Source: Prorocentrum cordatum (lineage: Eukaryota > Sar > Dinophyceae > Prorocentrales > Prorocentraceae). Taken from it: a stretch of 64,000 nucleotides of DNA. Location of the stretch: positions 103,151 through 167,150 of the forward strand of contig CAUYUJ010015282.1 in NCBI GenBank assembly GCA_963575745.1, written 5' to 3'. Below are positions 20,564 through 33,585 of the stretch, piece after piece (position 1 is the stretch's first letter; the number at the start of each line of letters is the position of its first letter). The translations under genes were made by a program, and so were the position numbers. Under the pieces are notes generated by a model. That model searched no databases. It had not been told where the DNA came from and saw only the letters and a program-made list of their open reading frames with translations.

Positions 20564-21121
20564 GATGCTGATGATGCTGCTGATGATGATGATTACGATG
20601 ACGATGACGATGATGCTGTTGCTGATGATTATGATGATGCTGATGATGAGGATGCTGATGTTGAGGATGATGATGCTGCTGCTGGTTACGCTCATGATGA
20701 TGATATGATAACCATGATGATGCTGATGCTGATGATTCTGATTATGATGGTGATGATGATAAGTTTGATGATGCTGCTGATGATGCTGATGATGATAATG
20801 ATACGCATGCTTATGCTGATGCTGCTGACGATGATGACGATGACCATTATGGCGATGCTGATGCTGAGAATGATGCTGATGTTGATGATAATGACTATGA
20901 CGATGATGCTGATGATGATGATGATGCTGATGCTGATGGCGATGATGCTGATGATGATGCTGATGCTGATGATTGTGATGTTGATGGTGCTGATGATGTT
21001 GATGCTGACCATGCTGATGATGCTGATGACGATGATGCTGATGATGATGGTGATGAGGATGATGATGATGATGGTGATGTTTATGCTGATGGTGCTGATG
21101 CGGATGATAATGATGACGATG

Positions 21122-21154
<33 letters not shown>

Positions 21155-21392
21155 GCGTTGCTGCTGATGGTAATGCTGCTGATGATGATGACGATGACGA
21201 TGATAATGATGAGGAGGAGGAGGAGGCGGATGTTGATGAGGATGAGGATGAGGACGATGATGCTGATGACGACGACGTTGTTGATGATGATGAGGAGGAT
21301 GATGCTGATGATGCTGATGATGATGATGAGGATGATGCTGCTGATGATGATGATGATGATGATGATGATGAGGCTGATGCTGATGCTGATGC

Positions 21393-21460
<68 letters not shown>

Positions 21461-21478
21461 GTAATGATGATGGGGACG

Positions 21479-21530
<52 letters not shown>

Positions 21531-21554
21531 CGACGACGATGATGATGATGATGA
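20441..21554. repeat. Imperfect (GAT)n array, 1.1 kb
   Basis: GAT triplets with GCT, GTT, GAC and GAG variants, becoming purer toward 21360-21550. Minus frames read His-rich, plus frames Met- or Asp-rich; none is a gene. Confidence 0.96.
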
Positions 21555-21803
21555 GAGGATGAGGAGGAGGAAGAAGGAGGGAGGAGGGAGGAGGAGGAGG
21601 AGGAGGAGAGGAGGAGGGAGGAGGAGGAGGAGGGGAGGAGAGGCGGAGGGGGGGGGGAGGGGGAGGGGGGGAGGGGGAGGAGGAGGAGGAGGAGGAGGAG
21701 GAGGAGGAGGAGGAGGAGGAGGAGGAGAAGGAGGCGGAGGAGGAGGCGGAGGAGGAGGAGGAGGAGGAGGAGGAGGAGGAGGAGGAGGAGGAGGAGGAGA
21801 GAG
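21555..21803. repeat. (GAG)n array continuous with GAT array
   Basis: The GAT array changes to GAG/GGA within a few units at about 21550, with G-rich interruptions (runs of 7-9 G at 21640-21670). Confidence 0.95.
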
Positions 21804-22800
21804 CGCCAGGCTGGCCTGACGGGCTGTCTCGATGCGTTGATTTCTGGACGAGACGAGATACGACGGCGACTCAAGGAAACAGCCGCGCCCGAATCCTTAC
21901 CGCTGTCGCCCCGGGTCATCTCTTTCGCAATCTGAGGCCCTGGCGGATGGTCAGCCGAAGAGACGCCCGGATGGCAAGTAATCGCGGAAGAACGTGGGGT
22001 GCGAATGTGACGATGAGGACGGTTTGGCCCCAGCGATCATTGCGTTCGCTCGGATTGTAAGGAGCCGCGCTGGCCAGCTTTAGTGTCTGCTTTGGAGACT
22101 TGCAGTGCGCCATGTGCTTGGTGCCAGATGCTCCGTCTGCCAAGCCAGGGTGCGCACGTGGGACGCCCATGCCCAGGGTCGCGCCGTTTTCCGTCGTGGT
22201 TTTGGCTCCTTGTGCCGCGCTGCACCAGGCCGAGAATTTTGTTGCAAGGGCTCGGAACTTTCCAGAGGCCTTTAAGCACGGCGGCTCCCTCTTCGGCGTT
22301 GGCCGCAGGTCTCAGCGTGGTGATTGCTGGCCTGACTGGCACACATCCCCACCACAGTGTGGGACGTGCGGCGATTCCAGGCGGCCAACGAGCAGGTCCC
22401 AAACTGGGACATGGCATTGTGCTCATTGCCGGCGGGCTGATAAGGGACGGTCTAAACGTTGAAGCTGGCTAGCTGAATCGCTTGGGGTGGATTCCCAGGT
22501 GGCCGTGAGCAGGCCGTTGGGTGTCGGATGCGGCGTCCTGGCGCAGAGCGTATAGTGGACCAGAGTTGCAACTACCTCTCTGCGCGCAAGTTTGGCACGA
22601 TTAGTTCAAGTTCCATGCTGGGGCAATTTCATGGACATCTCGGCGCCGCCTGGCCCTATCAATCGCTTTCAATAGGTGATTGGGGCAAGTCCCCGCTCAT
22701 GGGCTTCGCGATTGCTGATTTTTCTTCCTTGCCAGCACCCCTGGCTTCTCTTGCTCGTGCACAGTTGCCGTGCTTGTGAATTTGTAATTCCTTGCGGCCC
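21804..22800. other. Unique region with possible Cys-containing frame
   Basis: A plus frame at about 22100-22462 includes PPQCGTCGDSRR and TGTWHCAHC, two CxxC pairs that could be a small zinc-binding module, but the frame also has overlapping open alternatives and no clear start. Everything else is unassigned. Confidence 0.3.
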
Positions 22801-22957
22801 TCGTCCTTTTCCCTCTTTTTGCTTCCCTCCTCCTCCCCCTCCTCCTCCTCCTTCCACTCCTCCTCCCCCTCCTCCTCCTCCTCCTCCTCCTCCTCCTCCT
22901 CCTCCTCCTCCTCCTCCCCTCTCCTCATCCTCCTCCTCCTCCTTCTTCTCTTCATCC
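22801..22957. repeat. (CCT)n pyrimidine array
   Basis: CTC/CCT triplets, opposite in strand polarity to the neighbouring GAG arrays. The following 420 bp (to about 23378) is unique with no gene recognised. Confidence 0.93.
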
Positions 22958-23378
22958 GCGCACGTGCCTCGGGTCATAGTTTGCGGCCCCCCCTCTTGGA
23001 GGCTCCCCTTTTTGTACGCCCCCGGAAGAGGGGGGCGAGGAGTAGGGTTGCTTGGATAGTGGATAGCATGGCCGGCGCAATGATACGCCTCAGACCTCGG
23101 GCCGCACCTAACGGGGCTCAGCGCCGACGGGGCTCAGCCAGAGCGCCAGATCTTGCATAGTCCTGCAAGACTGGATTTTGGTTGAGCTGGGATCGGGAGC
23201 TGGTCGCGGTCCTGGAGAATCCAAGCCCGGAGAACTTTTGACTTGTTATCTTCTTTCACGAGTGCTTCTGGTCACCCCTCGTCCGCCGCGCACACGTCTC
23301 GGACCATGATGCGCTAACCCCCATCCTGGCCCTCCTCCTGGGCACATCCGAGGCGGCCGATTGAAAGGAAACACGCTT

Positions 23379-25565
<2,187 letters not shown>

Positions 25566-26199
25566 TCAAGTTCGTCTTCTTATTTTCATTAATATTTCGT
25601 ATGATGTTCATTATTCTCATTCGTGCTAGACGCTCTATCATTATTATTATTATTATAATTCGTATGATGACGCTGTTGCTGATAATGGTGATGCCGATGC
25701 CGATGCTGGTGATGAGCCTGATGATGTTTTCGATTGTGATTGCTATTGTTAGGATTCGTGCTATCCTTTTATTTTGATTATTGTTGTTCTTGTCGTTGCG
25801 ATTGCTACGACTATGATGATGGTGATGGCGAGGGTGACGATGTTACTGATGCAGATCACTCTTTGGTTTACTAGTGTTCATAAGAGTTGTTGTTGTTTTT
25901 GAATGTTTTTATGTTTTCTATTTCGTCGTAAAAGGATTCCTGCGATTGTTGTTACCACCATCCTTCGTGTTACTACTATTACTAGTCTTATTCGTGTTAT
26001 TGCTCGCATTACTTGCATGCCCGTATCCTACTCGCACTACCATTGTTATTATCAGCATGACCACTATTACCCTCATCAGCAGCACCATCAATTGTATTCG
26101 TATCAACTTTATTATTCGTATATTGTTACTGATCTGGTCATTACGATCATTATTACGACAATGTTAACCATTGTCATTCGTTATATCCCTTGCTATTGC
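25566..26199. repeat. Degenerate ATT/GAT/GTT low-complexity sequence
   Basis: AT-rich triplet-like sequence (ATTATTATT, GATGCCGATGC, TTGTTGTTGTT). It reads as decayed microsatellite. Open frames of up to 177 codons result from the low stop density and have no domain. Confidence 0.75.
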
Positions 26200-26436
26200 G
26201 AGGAGAATGAGGAGGAGGATGAGGAGGAGGAGGAGGAGAAGAAGGAGGAGGAGGAGGGGGAGGAGGAAGAGGACGAAGAGGAGGAGGAGGAGGAGGAGGA
26301 GGAGGAGGAGGAGGAGGAGGAGGAGGGTGAGGAGGGGGTGGGGAAAAGGAGGGCGAGTGGGGAAAGGAGGGAGGAGGAGGATGAAGAGGAGGAGGAGGAG
26401 GAGGAGGAGGAGGAGGAGGAGGAGGAGGAGGAGTAG
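26200..26436. repeat. (GAG)n purine array
   Basis: GAG/GGA triplets with GAA and GAT interruptions. Shadow frames only. Confidence 0.95.
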
Positions 26437-26439
26437 GAC

Positions 26440-27455
26440 CGCCCCAGTTTGAACCTTTTTGGCGGGGGCTCTGGCTTGTGATTCCCTGTGCCGTGGGGCA
26501 ATCCTTCCAGAGGGCGTCCAGACGCATTCTTTCCGGGCCAGGCACCCCCAGTGTCCAGCATTCCGTGTAGATTTACCCGTTCACGTGAGCGTTACGTTGC
26601 GGGATGGCCCGAGGCGGCGTGAGTGGCAAAGGGCATGGTATCGAGGTCAGGAGCCAGATCGCCTGTCCTGCGCCCGGGCGCAAGAAGAGCCCTTATACAT
26701 TCCCATGCGTGCTGCCAATGCAAGTCCCCTTTTCGTGGTCTAGCTGCTGCTGGTCCTCCTGCCCCCGTGTTTTTTGTAAGCTGCCCTAGGCTCGTGAAGG
26801 GGCATGAGGTGGAAGCCACGACTGCGGCGGTGGCGGCCAGACTCGGGCGACAAAATGTCGGGGTTTCACCAAGACCCATACCTTCAGGAGCCATGGGCGA
26901 ACTTCATCGGATCTTCTTCCACTTGTCGGTGGGTAAGTTCGAGGATGTGGTGCCGACGGCGGCGCGTGACAGCATCAGCGCGGTATGGGGAGCAACTCAC
27001 GGGGAACTTTTCTGGGCACTACTTAGCCAGGTTCTTTTCAAACTTGAGCGACATGATGACCGTCGGGCCAAGCGAATTCAAGTCGATCAGCTCAGTCAAC
27101 AGAGGAATTAGCTTGATTTTCCATTCAGAAGGGAAAGGAAACTGCGGACGCAGCCAGGCGCCAAGCAGCTGAGAGAGTCGCGGTTCTGCCAAAGGGTCCG
27201 ACGGCGGTAAGTTCAAGGCCAGTTCGGTGACTTTGAGAATGTGATGGCGCGTATGCAAAGCAGCGAGCTTCGTGACGAATGGCAGTCCAAGTTTCATGTT
27301 TTTTTTTTTCTGGGCGCGTTCAAGCCCTCTTCTCCTGAGCCACGGCCACCACTACTACCAAAGCCTGTTGGGTACTATGACGCAGGTTTGAGGAGGGTCG
27401 CGCCGTCAGTGCTGCCGGGTCTTTGGCCCCAGGTGAGGTCCAAGCATGAGGTCGC
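26440..27455 (+). other. Protein-like region with splice-donor-like sites
   Basis: A plus frame from about 26785 to 27111 includes VKGHEVEATTAAVAARLGRQ, then MGELHRIFFHLSVG, and meets a consensus donor GGTAAGTTCGAGG at 26932. A second GGTAAGTTCAAGG lies at 27207. A minus frame (27019-27297) is also open. This may be exons of a host gene with introns, but I cannot connect exons or name a product. Confidence 0.28.
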
Positions 27456-27593
27456 ATGGAGGTGGATGGTGCAGATTTGCTTGGAGCGTGTGGTTCCATC
27501 GAGGACGTCAGCGAGGCCACCAGAAGGTCCATTGTGGAGGTGATCAAGTCGGCAGCGAAGAAACCGAGGTTTCGCTGCAGGACCCTCAGGTAA
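27456..27593 (+). CDS. Small protein-like ORF, 45 aa
   Basis: ATG at 27456, TAA at 27591-27593. The translation starts MEVDGADLLGACGSIEDVSE and continues ATRRSIVEVIKSAAKKPRF, a plausible soluble, mostly helical sequence. The end is followed by GTAATA and an AG-ending tract (CTCTTCCATGCAG at about 27613-27625), so TAA may lie inside an intron and the frame could be an exon. No homolog recognised. Confidence 0.3.
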   Translation: MEVDGADLLGACGSIEDVSEATRRSIVEVIKSAAKKPRFRCRTLR

Positions 27594-27702
27594 TACATTC
27601 AGCTGCATTGCTCTTCCATGCAGCAAGAGCGGAGGAGCTCTCAGCGCGGAGGGCTCTGCTCAGGAACGTGCCAGCACAAGGATCTGCCCATTCGTTCTAA
27701 GC

Positions 27703-27846
27703 TTAAGTGGGGCCTGTCCCTCTACAGGAGGAATATTAGTCAAACCTGCTCAGGGGACGATTATTTTATGTTTTTCGCTATCCTCGAATATCTTATCTTT
27801 AAATCTTCGACGAAAATCCGCCTGTAGGAGGACGCGCTCGACCTAA
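27703..27846. mobile_element. TIR element family A, copy 4
   Basis: 144 bp. The left end reads TTAAGTGGGGCCTGTCCC then CTCTACAGGAGGAATATT; the right end TCCGCCTGTAGGAGGA then CGCGCTCGACCTAA. It keeps the internal CAGGGGACGATTATTTT motif. No convincing target duplication. It lies between two protein-like pieces (27456-27593 and 27847-28029). Confidence 0.78.
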
Positions 27847-28029
27847 TTCTTTGGTTCGTGGTTTTCGGGGTCACTTTCGCCTTCGAATTTGTCGTCTTTG
27901 GACTCCCACCTGCGGACCTGGGAGGCGCAACGGGTCGAAGGGGGGCGCTTCTTCTGCGGGGCCATGCCCAGCGTCGGCGACATCGTCGAGAGTGACTTCC
28001 ACGACCTGGACTGGTTCAACCGCGCGTGA
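27847..28029 (+). CDS. Protein-like exon candidate directly after TIR element
   Basis: The frame opens exactly at the right end of the TIR element (a TAA at 27844 is part of the element end) and runs 60 codons to TGA 28027-28029. It reads SLDSHLRTWEAQRVEGGRFF, then CGAMPSVGDIVESDFHDLDW, then FNRA. Balanced composition suggests real coding. There is no clear start, so if genuine it is a last exon. Family unknown. Confidence 0.33.
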   Translation, partial: FFGSWFSGSLSPSNLSSLDSHLRTWEAQRVEGGRFFCGAMPSVGDIVESDFHDLDWFNRA

Positions 28030-28100
28030 GGGTGGTTACGGTGCGATGTATGTATTTGACCGGAATCGCATATTCCCCAGCAGGCACTCTTCGTTAAACC

Positions 28101-28127
28101 TGGCTCAAGCAAGTGGGCTGGCTCAAG
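28101..28127 (+). other. Doublet of spliced-leader 3' ends upstream of LINE ORF1
   Basis: TGGCTCAAG occurs at 28101-28109 and again at 28119-28127, spacing 18 bp. This nonamer is the 3' end of the dinoflagellate spliced leader, which is joined by trans-splicing to mRNA 5' ends. The ORF1 start lies 40 bp downstream. The 5' parts of the leader are lost or mutated, so each match alone is weak; a similar doublet in front of the other LINE supports it. Confidence 0.5.
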
Positions 28128-28166
28128 CTATATTCGAGTGCCGTGCGGATACGCGGGCACACGAAG

Positions 28167-29227
28167 ATGAGCGACAACAGTGACAAAAAGAAGGGGGTTC
28201 GGGCTGGAGGTTTAACCGGCTCAACGCCTGAGAGACAGAAACCCAAGGTCGCGCGTGCACTTCAAGATGTGGGCATGTCGAGTGAGGAGGGTGAGAACGG
28301 GCGTGTTGAAGGAGCGTCCTCCGGAGTGGTTTGTTCAATTCGCGAAGGGGCAAAACAAGAAGCTCGACAAAATCATCGGCAACATGGCCGAGATGAGCAC
28401 CAAGATCGAGGAAATAAAGGAGAAGACGGAGGACATGGATGACAGGTTGAACGACGTGGAGGTGGAGCTAGGAAACGTGAAGAAACTAGTTTTCGAGGAC
28501 ATGGTAATTCAAAGAAACATGAAGAGCATGATGGAGGAGGCTATGGAGAGCACGTTGAAAGAGGAGGGGATGAAGGACAACATGAACAGGGTCATGGAGG
28601 AAATGGTGGAGGAGAGGATGAAGAAAAGGGGCATCATCCACGTCGGGCTCCAAACAAACACCACCAGCAGATGATTTCGCAGAATCTGCACAACGTTCGA
28701 AACGGGTTCTCGCTTTTGGCTTTGAGAAGCGCGCGGCGGCCGCCACCATCGCATCGCAGTTGGAGGACGCGGTCAAGAAGCTCACGGGGAAAGATCGCGG
28801 CATCAGTATCTCCCCCACCATGGGTCCTTCAAGAATGGGGCTCCTATCCTTCCAATCGGCGTTCAAAAAAGTGGACCTCTACAAAAAGATCCGGGACGCC
28901 CCGAATGCGAATGGAAGCTATATTTTGGGAGACATATTTTTCCGCAACAGCATGGCGAAAGAAGAACAAGAGAAGGAGAAACGATTGGGGTACGCGAAAT
29001 ATCACCTTTCAGAGAAGATCAAAAACAAAGGGTGGAACATAATTTGGCCGAAAAGCATGGTGGTCATCAAGGGCGCTGCTGGGAAGGAAAGGAAGGTGGC
29101 ATGGTGCAGCGAGCAGGGGGAATGGTGCACATCAGCATCCGCAACAACAGTGCAAGCGGACGCAGACGCATCAATGGCGAAGTGGCTGAAGAAAAGGTCA
29201 CCCGACCCGGGCGCAGAGAGCGAGTGA
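28167..29227 (+). pseudogene. LINE ORF1 (coiled-coil, nucleic-acid-binding type), two frameshifts
   Basis: ATG 28167 opens MSDNSDKKKGVRAGG, a Lys- and Ser-rich N-terminus. Near 28320 the sense frame shifts to one reading PPEWFVQFAKGQNKKLDKII and a charged heptad-like coiled coil (MSTKIEEIKEKTEDMDDRL). Near 28621-28634, at an AAAAGGGG run, it shifts again to ADDFAESAQRSKRVLAFGFE and LSFQSAFKKVDLYKKIRD, ending at TGA 29225. A coiled coil followed by a compact basic domain matches the general plan of LINE ORF1 proteins, which bind element RNA; that role is inferred from position and plan. ORF2 begins only a few bases after the stop. Confidence 0.72.
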
Positions 29228-29230
29228 CCA

Positions 29231-32200
29231 GTGGAAGCCAGGGGGGGGGGGGCACAGAGGGGGAGAAGAGAAGGAGGAGAAGGAGGACATGTATTTGTTC
29301 AAGCACGTTCACATGAAGGTTGCACCGTCTGCAGATCAAGAGGGGGAGGGAGGGGGAAGTATTGCGACATTCCTGGTGACTTTCCGGGTCGCCTGCCTGT
29401 CGCGCCTGATTCTCGGCAGGGTTCTGCGCCTACGGTCGAGAAAGACATTGCTACGCAGACGGCGGTGGCCAGAGACACGATTGCGACGCTGGGTACTGCG
29501 CGGGATGCGCACGCCGCAGGAGGGGCGGAGGAAGTCAACATTTATGCAGCAATGGAGCGGGGCGGCGTTGTGGAGTTGAATTGTTTGTTGAAGAACGTGA
29601 TGTCTATAAAAAGTGAGACTTGTGAGCAGCTGCTGCTGGAGGAGCTGGATTTGCTGCGCTGGGACATCGTCGCTCTGAATGAGACGTGGCGGGAGGAGCG
29701 CAGAGAGCTCGGGGCCATTTCAGGACATTTATTTTTAGGCGCAGGCGCGGGGCCGGGCAGTCGTGGCGCTGCATGTTCACTTCGCAAACGGTGCGTCAAG
29801 AGTTTCCGCGCTTTCCATCCAGCGTCGGAAAGACTATGTGCAATTGATTTGCCTGCGGCGGGACGGCGCGTCGCAATCATAGCTGCATATATGCCAGCGT
29901 CGTGGGGCGAGGAGGTCGAAGTTGAGGCTGTTTACGCAGCTCTAGACCAACTATGTGCGCAAGGTCACGGGCGTAACCGCACAGTATTACTATTTGGTGA
30001 CTTTAACGCTGTCGTCGGCGCGCCCGGGCCAGGCGACGATCTTCAAGTTTTGGGCAAGCATGGGGTTGGAGCGAGAAACGACAGAGGCCAACTACTCGCA
30101 CAGTGGGCGTCCGTGAATACGCTGAGGATCTTAAACGCGATATTTAGGAAACCTTTTGAGAAGCAGTGGGCTCACGTACAGGACAACGTGGAGCGGCAGA
30201 TCGATTACATTTTGCATGAAAAGAGGAAATGGTAAATTTCCGAAAGACTGCGAAGCCGGCTACGACATCACTTTTGGTGCAGATAATCGTTCGGCGAGGT
30301 CTGTCTTTCGAGTGGTTGCCCACGCCGAGATAAAGAAACGCCCGAAACATGCCGCGCAACATGTTTCATTGCACGGGTGGAAAACACTGGGTCGAAATCG
30401 TTTCCACGCAGCTATGGGTGATCATCTTGATGTCGATTACTCGGTGCGCGGATCTTTGGAAGGGCGGTGCAAACGCATCGAAGATATTATTCTGCGTCTT
30501 GGTCGGGATCTTCAACAACGTGAACAGATGGGCGCCAGCGCAAGGGGTCGGAACCAGCAGAGCCAGAACGACCTGATCGCGGAGAGGAAGAATGCCCGTG
30601 TTCGAAAGGATCGCCCTTCGGAAAGGCGGGTCGCCAAGTTGATCCAAAAAGAAATGAAGGCAATCCTGGCGGCTAGGAAGAGAGCAAAGATAGGACAGAT
30701 CTTAGACCAATTTCGAGATCTAAAAAACATCGCGGGTATCCGGCGCAACGGGAAACGGTGTATAATTGGATGCATTCGGGGCGCGGAAGGCGCCGATAAG
30801 TTTGATAGACGAGAAATTTCCGACATTTTTGCAGATTTCTATACAGCTTTGTACGCAAGCCGGGAGGAGTACAGTACCAGTTCTGAAGGGTGCGATTTTG
30901 GTTGTGATGCCGATGCTGTAGCTCCGGTGGACGCTGGCGAGGTTCGCAGACAGTTGAAGTTCATGTCCAACGGAAAGAGTGCTGACACACGTGGCGTTGT
31001 TGTGGAATTATTGAAGGAAGGCAGCGACAAGCTCATTTTGGCAATTGCCGCTCTGGTCTCCGACATCCTGCAGCCGAACGCCGAGGTGCCAGAGTAGTTA
31101 CTGGAGGCACTCCCGCCTCAAAGTCTTGTTCAAGAAGGGGGATCCGAAGTCTGTCGACAACTATCGGCCGATAACGATATTGCCGATTCCATACAAATTG
31201 TTCAGCCGCGTGGTGCTGGGAAGGATCAAGGGCACATTGTTGTCTGCGCAGTCAATTGACCAGGCGGGTTTCCCAGTGGGGTTTTCTTGCGACGATCGCA
31301 TTTTTGTTGTCACTTTAGTGTCTGAGATATTTCGCGAGTTTCAGGCACCCTTATGGCTGGTTGCTGTTGATTTCCGGAAGGCTTTCGATCCCCTCAACCA
31401 CGATTGATTGTGGGCGGCGCTGCGCGAGAAGAAGGTGCCTTCTGCTTATATCAATGTCTTGCAATGTATCTACAGGGGGCAGTCTTGCGCAGTGCAGAGC
31501 GGTAGAATCAGCAAATCTTTTGACATACGGCGTGGTGTAAGACAAGGGGATCCCACCTCCTCTGTTCTGTTCAACTCATCTTTGGAAAAGCTCATGCGTG
31601 GATTGCATGACAAGTGGCAGCGACGGCGGTGGGGTGTTCAGACATGCAAATCGCGCAGACCGGCAAACTTACGTTTTGCAGATGACCTGTTGCTGGTGGC
31701 CGGTTCGTTTTATCAAGCAAGCCACATGCTGGAAGATTTGATGCGCGGAGCACAGGAATTTTGATTGGAAGTGCATGAGGACAAGACAAAGATTTTGTGG
31801 AACGGTTTCGGCAGGGGCACTTCGGCATCCACTGTAAAAGCACAAGCACGCAGTTTCGAAGTGCTACCAGACAGCAAGGCGACGACGTATTTGGGCAAGC
31901 TGCTCAACCTTTCCGAGACGCAGGACACGGAACTGAATAATATAATTGCGAATGTTTGGGCGAAATTCGCTGTGTACCGGGAAGAATTCACCAGTCGGTG
32001 CTATCTTCCATCACAGCGTTTGCGTTTATTTACTTCTGTCGCCCAGCCTACTTTTTTGCATGGTTGTTCGTCTTGGACACTGACATCGAAGCGCGAGTCC
32101 GTGATCAACAGGCTGCAGCGGCAAATATTGAGATCAGAAGTTGGTGTGAAAAGGAAAGTGGTTATCGGCGCAGGCGGAGAGATGACCTTGGAAGATTGGG

Positions 32201-32538
32201 TCAGTTGGGTCATACGGTCTACACGCGCAGCGGTCAAGATCAGCCGGGAGCACGGCGTTCGGAACTGGGTGGAAGAAATTTCAAGACGGAGGTTACAGTG
32301 GGCAGGACATGTCGCTCGACGGAACGACGGCCGCTGGACGAAGGTGATGCTTGACTCGTCTGTAGCGGGTAGGAGGGCGCAGGCGCGGCCTCTCACGCGC
32401 TGGTGTGACAGTCTGGGAAGATTTTTCACAGGCGCGTCAGGAAGGCCGGTTGGCCCTCACTCATGGATCGCAGCCGCACAAAGCCAGGATAGTTGGAAGC
32501 AAATGGAAGATGACTACATCGAGTTCTGTAGGTGGTGA
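29231..32538 (+). pseudogene. LINE ORF2: APE endonuclease + reverse transcriptase, four lesions
   Basis: EEP motifs in order: LNCLLKNVMSIKSE, the catalytic-glutamate motif DIVALNETW (near 29670), IIAAYMP, LLFGDFNAVVG (near 29990) and QIDYIL (near 30200). The last motif, normally ending Asp-His, reads GADNRS, so the catalytic His is Asn. An extra T near 30234 makes a premature TAA; another one-base shift lies near 31095. RT motifs follow: LFKKGD, NYRPITIL, DFRKAFD (motif A), GVRQGDP (motif B), LRFADDLLLV (motif C, near 31680). TGA codons interrupt the frame at 31405 and 31762. The C-terminal region has RLQWAGHVARR, common at LINE ends. Product would nick target DNA and copy element RNA; this copy cannot. 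Confidence 0.88.
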
Positions 32539-32825
32539 GAGTGGCATCCACGGCTGCCAACTGTCGAGCCCTGTTTGGGGGCACGTGGCAGTGCGCGTCA
32601 CGCACTGTCCGTACTCGACTTTCGTTTCGTTTCGTTTTTTTCGTTTCGTTTGAGATTGTATTTCGTCCACGGCAGGTGTGACCGGCGCAGCTCCCCATAG
32701 TTGGGGGCCTTGCGGCAGTACGGGCGCCAGATGGCAGCGCGTATGATGCCATGTGCACATTTCGACGAGGTCGCACGCAGCAGCAGGAGTGTGCCTCACC
32801 GTACCGCCGTACCGCTAAATGGATA

Positions 32826-32845
32826 TTGAGCCAAGATGGCTACGG
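32826..32845 (-). other. Imperfect spliced-leader relic
   Basis: On the minus strand the sequence reads CCGTAGCCATCTTGGCTCAA, one mismatch (C for T) to the DinoSL core, with the final G also changed. Its 5' side abuts a GA-rich array. Downstream on the minus strand (32652-32825) is unique sequence with an open frame (MRHTPAAACDLVEMCTWHH) of unknown nature, then the tail of the LINE. Confidence 0.6.
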
Positions 32846-32859
32846 GAGGGGAGGATAGG

Positions 32860-33260
32860 GCACGGGGGGAATAGGAAGAGGAAGGGGTGGACGAGGAGGA
32901 GGAGGAGGAGGAGGGAGGTGGAGGGGAGGGTGGGGGAGGAGGAGTGGATGAGGACGAGGAGGAGGAGAGGTGGAGGAGGAGGAGGAGGAGGAGGAGGAGG
33001 GAGGTGGCTGGGTAGGGTAGGGACAAGGGGAGGAAGAACGGGAGGAACATGGAGGGGGCAGGCAAGGGGCAGGGGCAGAGCTGCGGTTCGCGGATCGAGG
33101 TTGCTTTTCCTCCCCCCTTCAGTCCTGTTATGTTCTCCTCCTCCCTTCTCTCCTCCCCCTTCCCTCCTGCTCTTTTCTCCTCCTCCCTTTCTTCCCCCCC
33201 TCCCTCCCCCCTCGGTCCTCCTCCTCATCCCCCCGATCATCTACATCCTCTTTCTTCCCT
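32860..33260. repeat. GA-rich array followed by CT-rich array
   Basis: GAG/GGA units (about 32860-33005), a complex spacer, and CTCC-rich sequence (about 33105-33260): inverted purine and pyrimidine arms about 100 bp apart. Confidence 0.85.
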
Positions 33261-33261
33261 C

Positions 33262-33585
33262 CCCCGCGCGTGCGCTCCTGCGAGCGCAGGAGCGCGCGCT
33301 GTGAGGGGGCGGAGGAGGAGAAGGAGGGCGACCCACAGAACGTCCAGGATGCACCCATGTTGCCGTCATGTGCCCCCCCAACCCAGGGCCCCTTCCTCAC
33401 ATGTCCACGCGAGTGCTCCTTTCCACAGCACAATGGGCCTGCCTCTCGGGCCGCACCCCGTTCAGTGCAGTACGGTGGTAAGTTCAAGGACGCATCCAGC
33501 GACAACCCCGCTTCGAAGGCGATCTGGCTTCCATCCGTGTGCGCAACAGGTGCGCATCTTCGACGACGATCTGATCGCACACTTT
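33262..33585. other. Unique spacer, no gene recognised
   Basis: Contains a near-perfect palindrome GCGCTCCTGCGAGCGCAGGA followed by GCGC at about 33271-33296. Open frames on both strands lack recognisable domains. Confidence 0.45.

Larger units (their letters stand above)
28101..32651 (+). mobile_element. LINE-type non-LTR retrotransposon, degenerate near full-length copy
   Basis: Organisation from 5' to 3': SL-like leader, ORF1 (28167-29227), ORF2 (29231-32538) with an exonuclease-endonuclease-phosphatase (EEP/APE) domain and reverse transcriptase, a 3' UTR of about 80 bp, and a (TTTCG)n-type tail at 32619-32651. ORF1 carries two frameshifts; ORF2 two frameshifts and two in-frame TGA codons. 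It makes no functional protein as it stands. Clade assignment is open: the APE-type endonuclease rules out R2-like elements. Confidence 0.88.

Noticed and set aside
22083-22472. Zinc-finger protein at 22.1-22.5 kb
   Set aside because: Two CxxC pairs occur in one frame, but overlapping frames are equally open and there is no start or homology; kept only as a note in the region entry.
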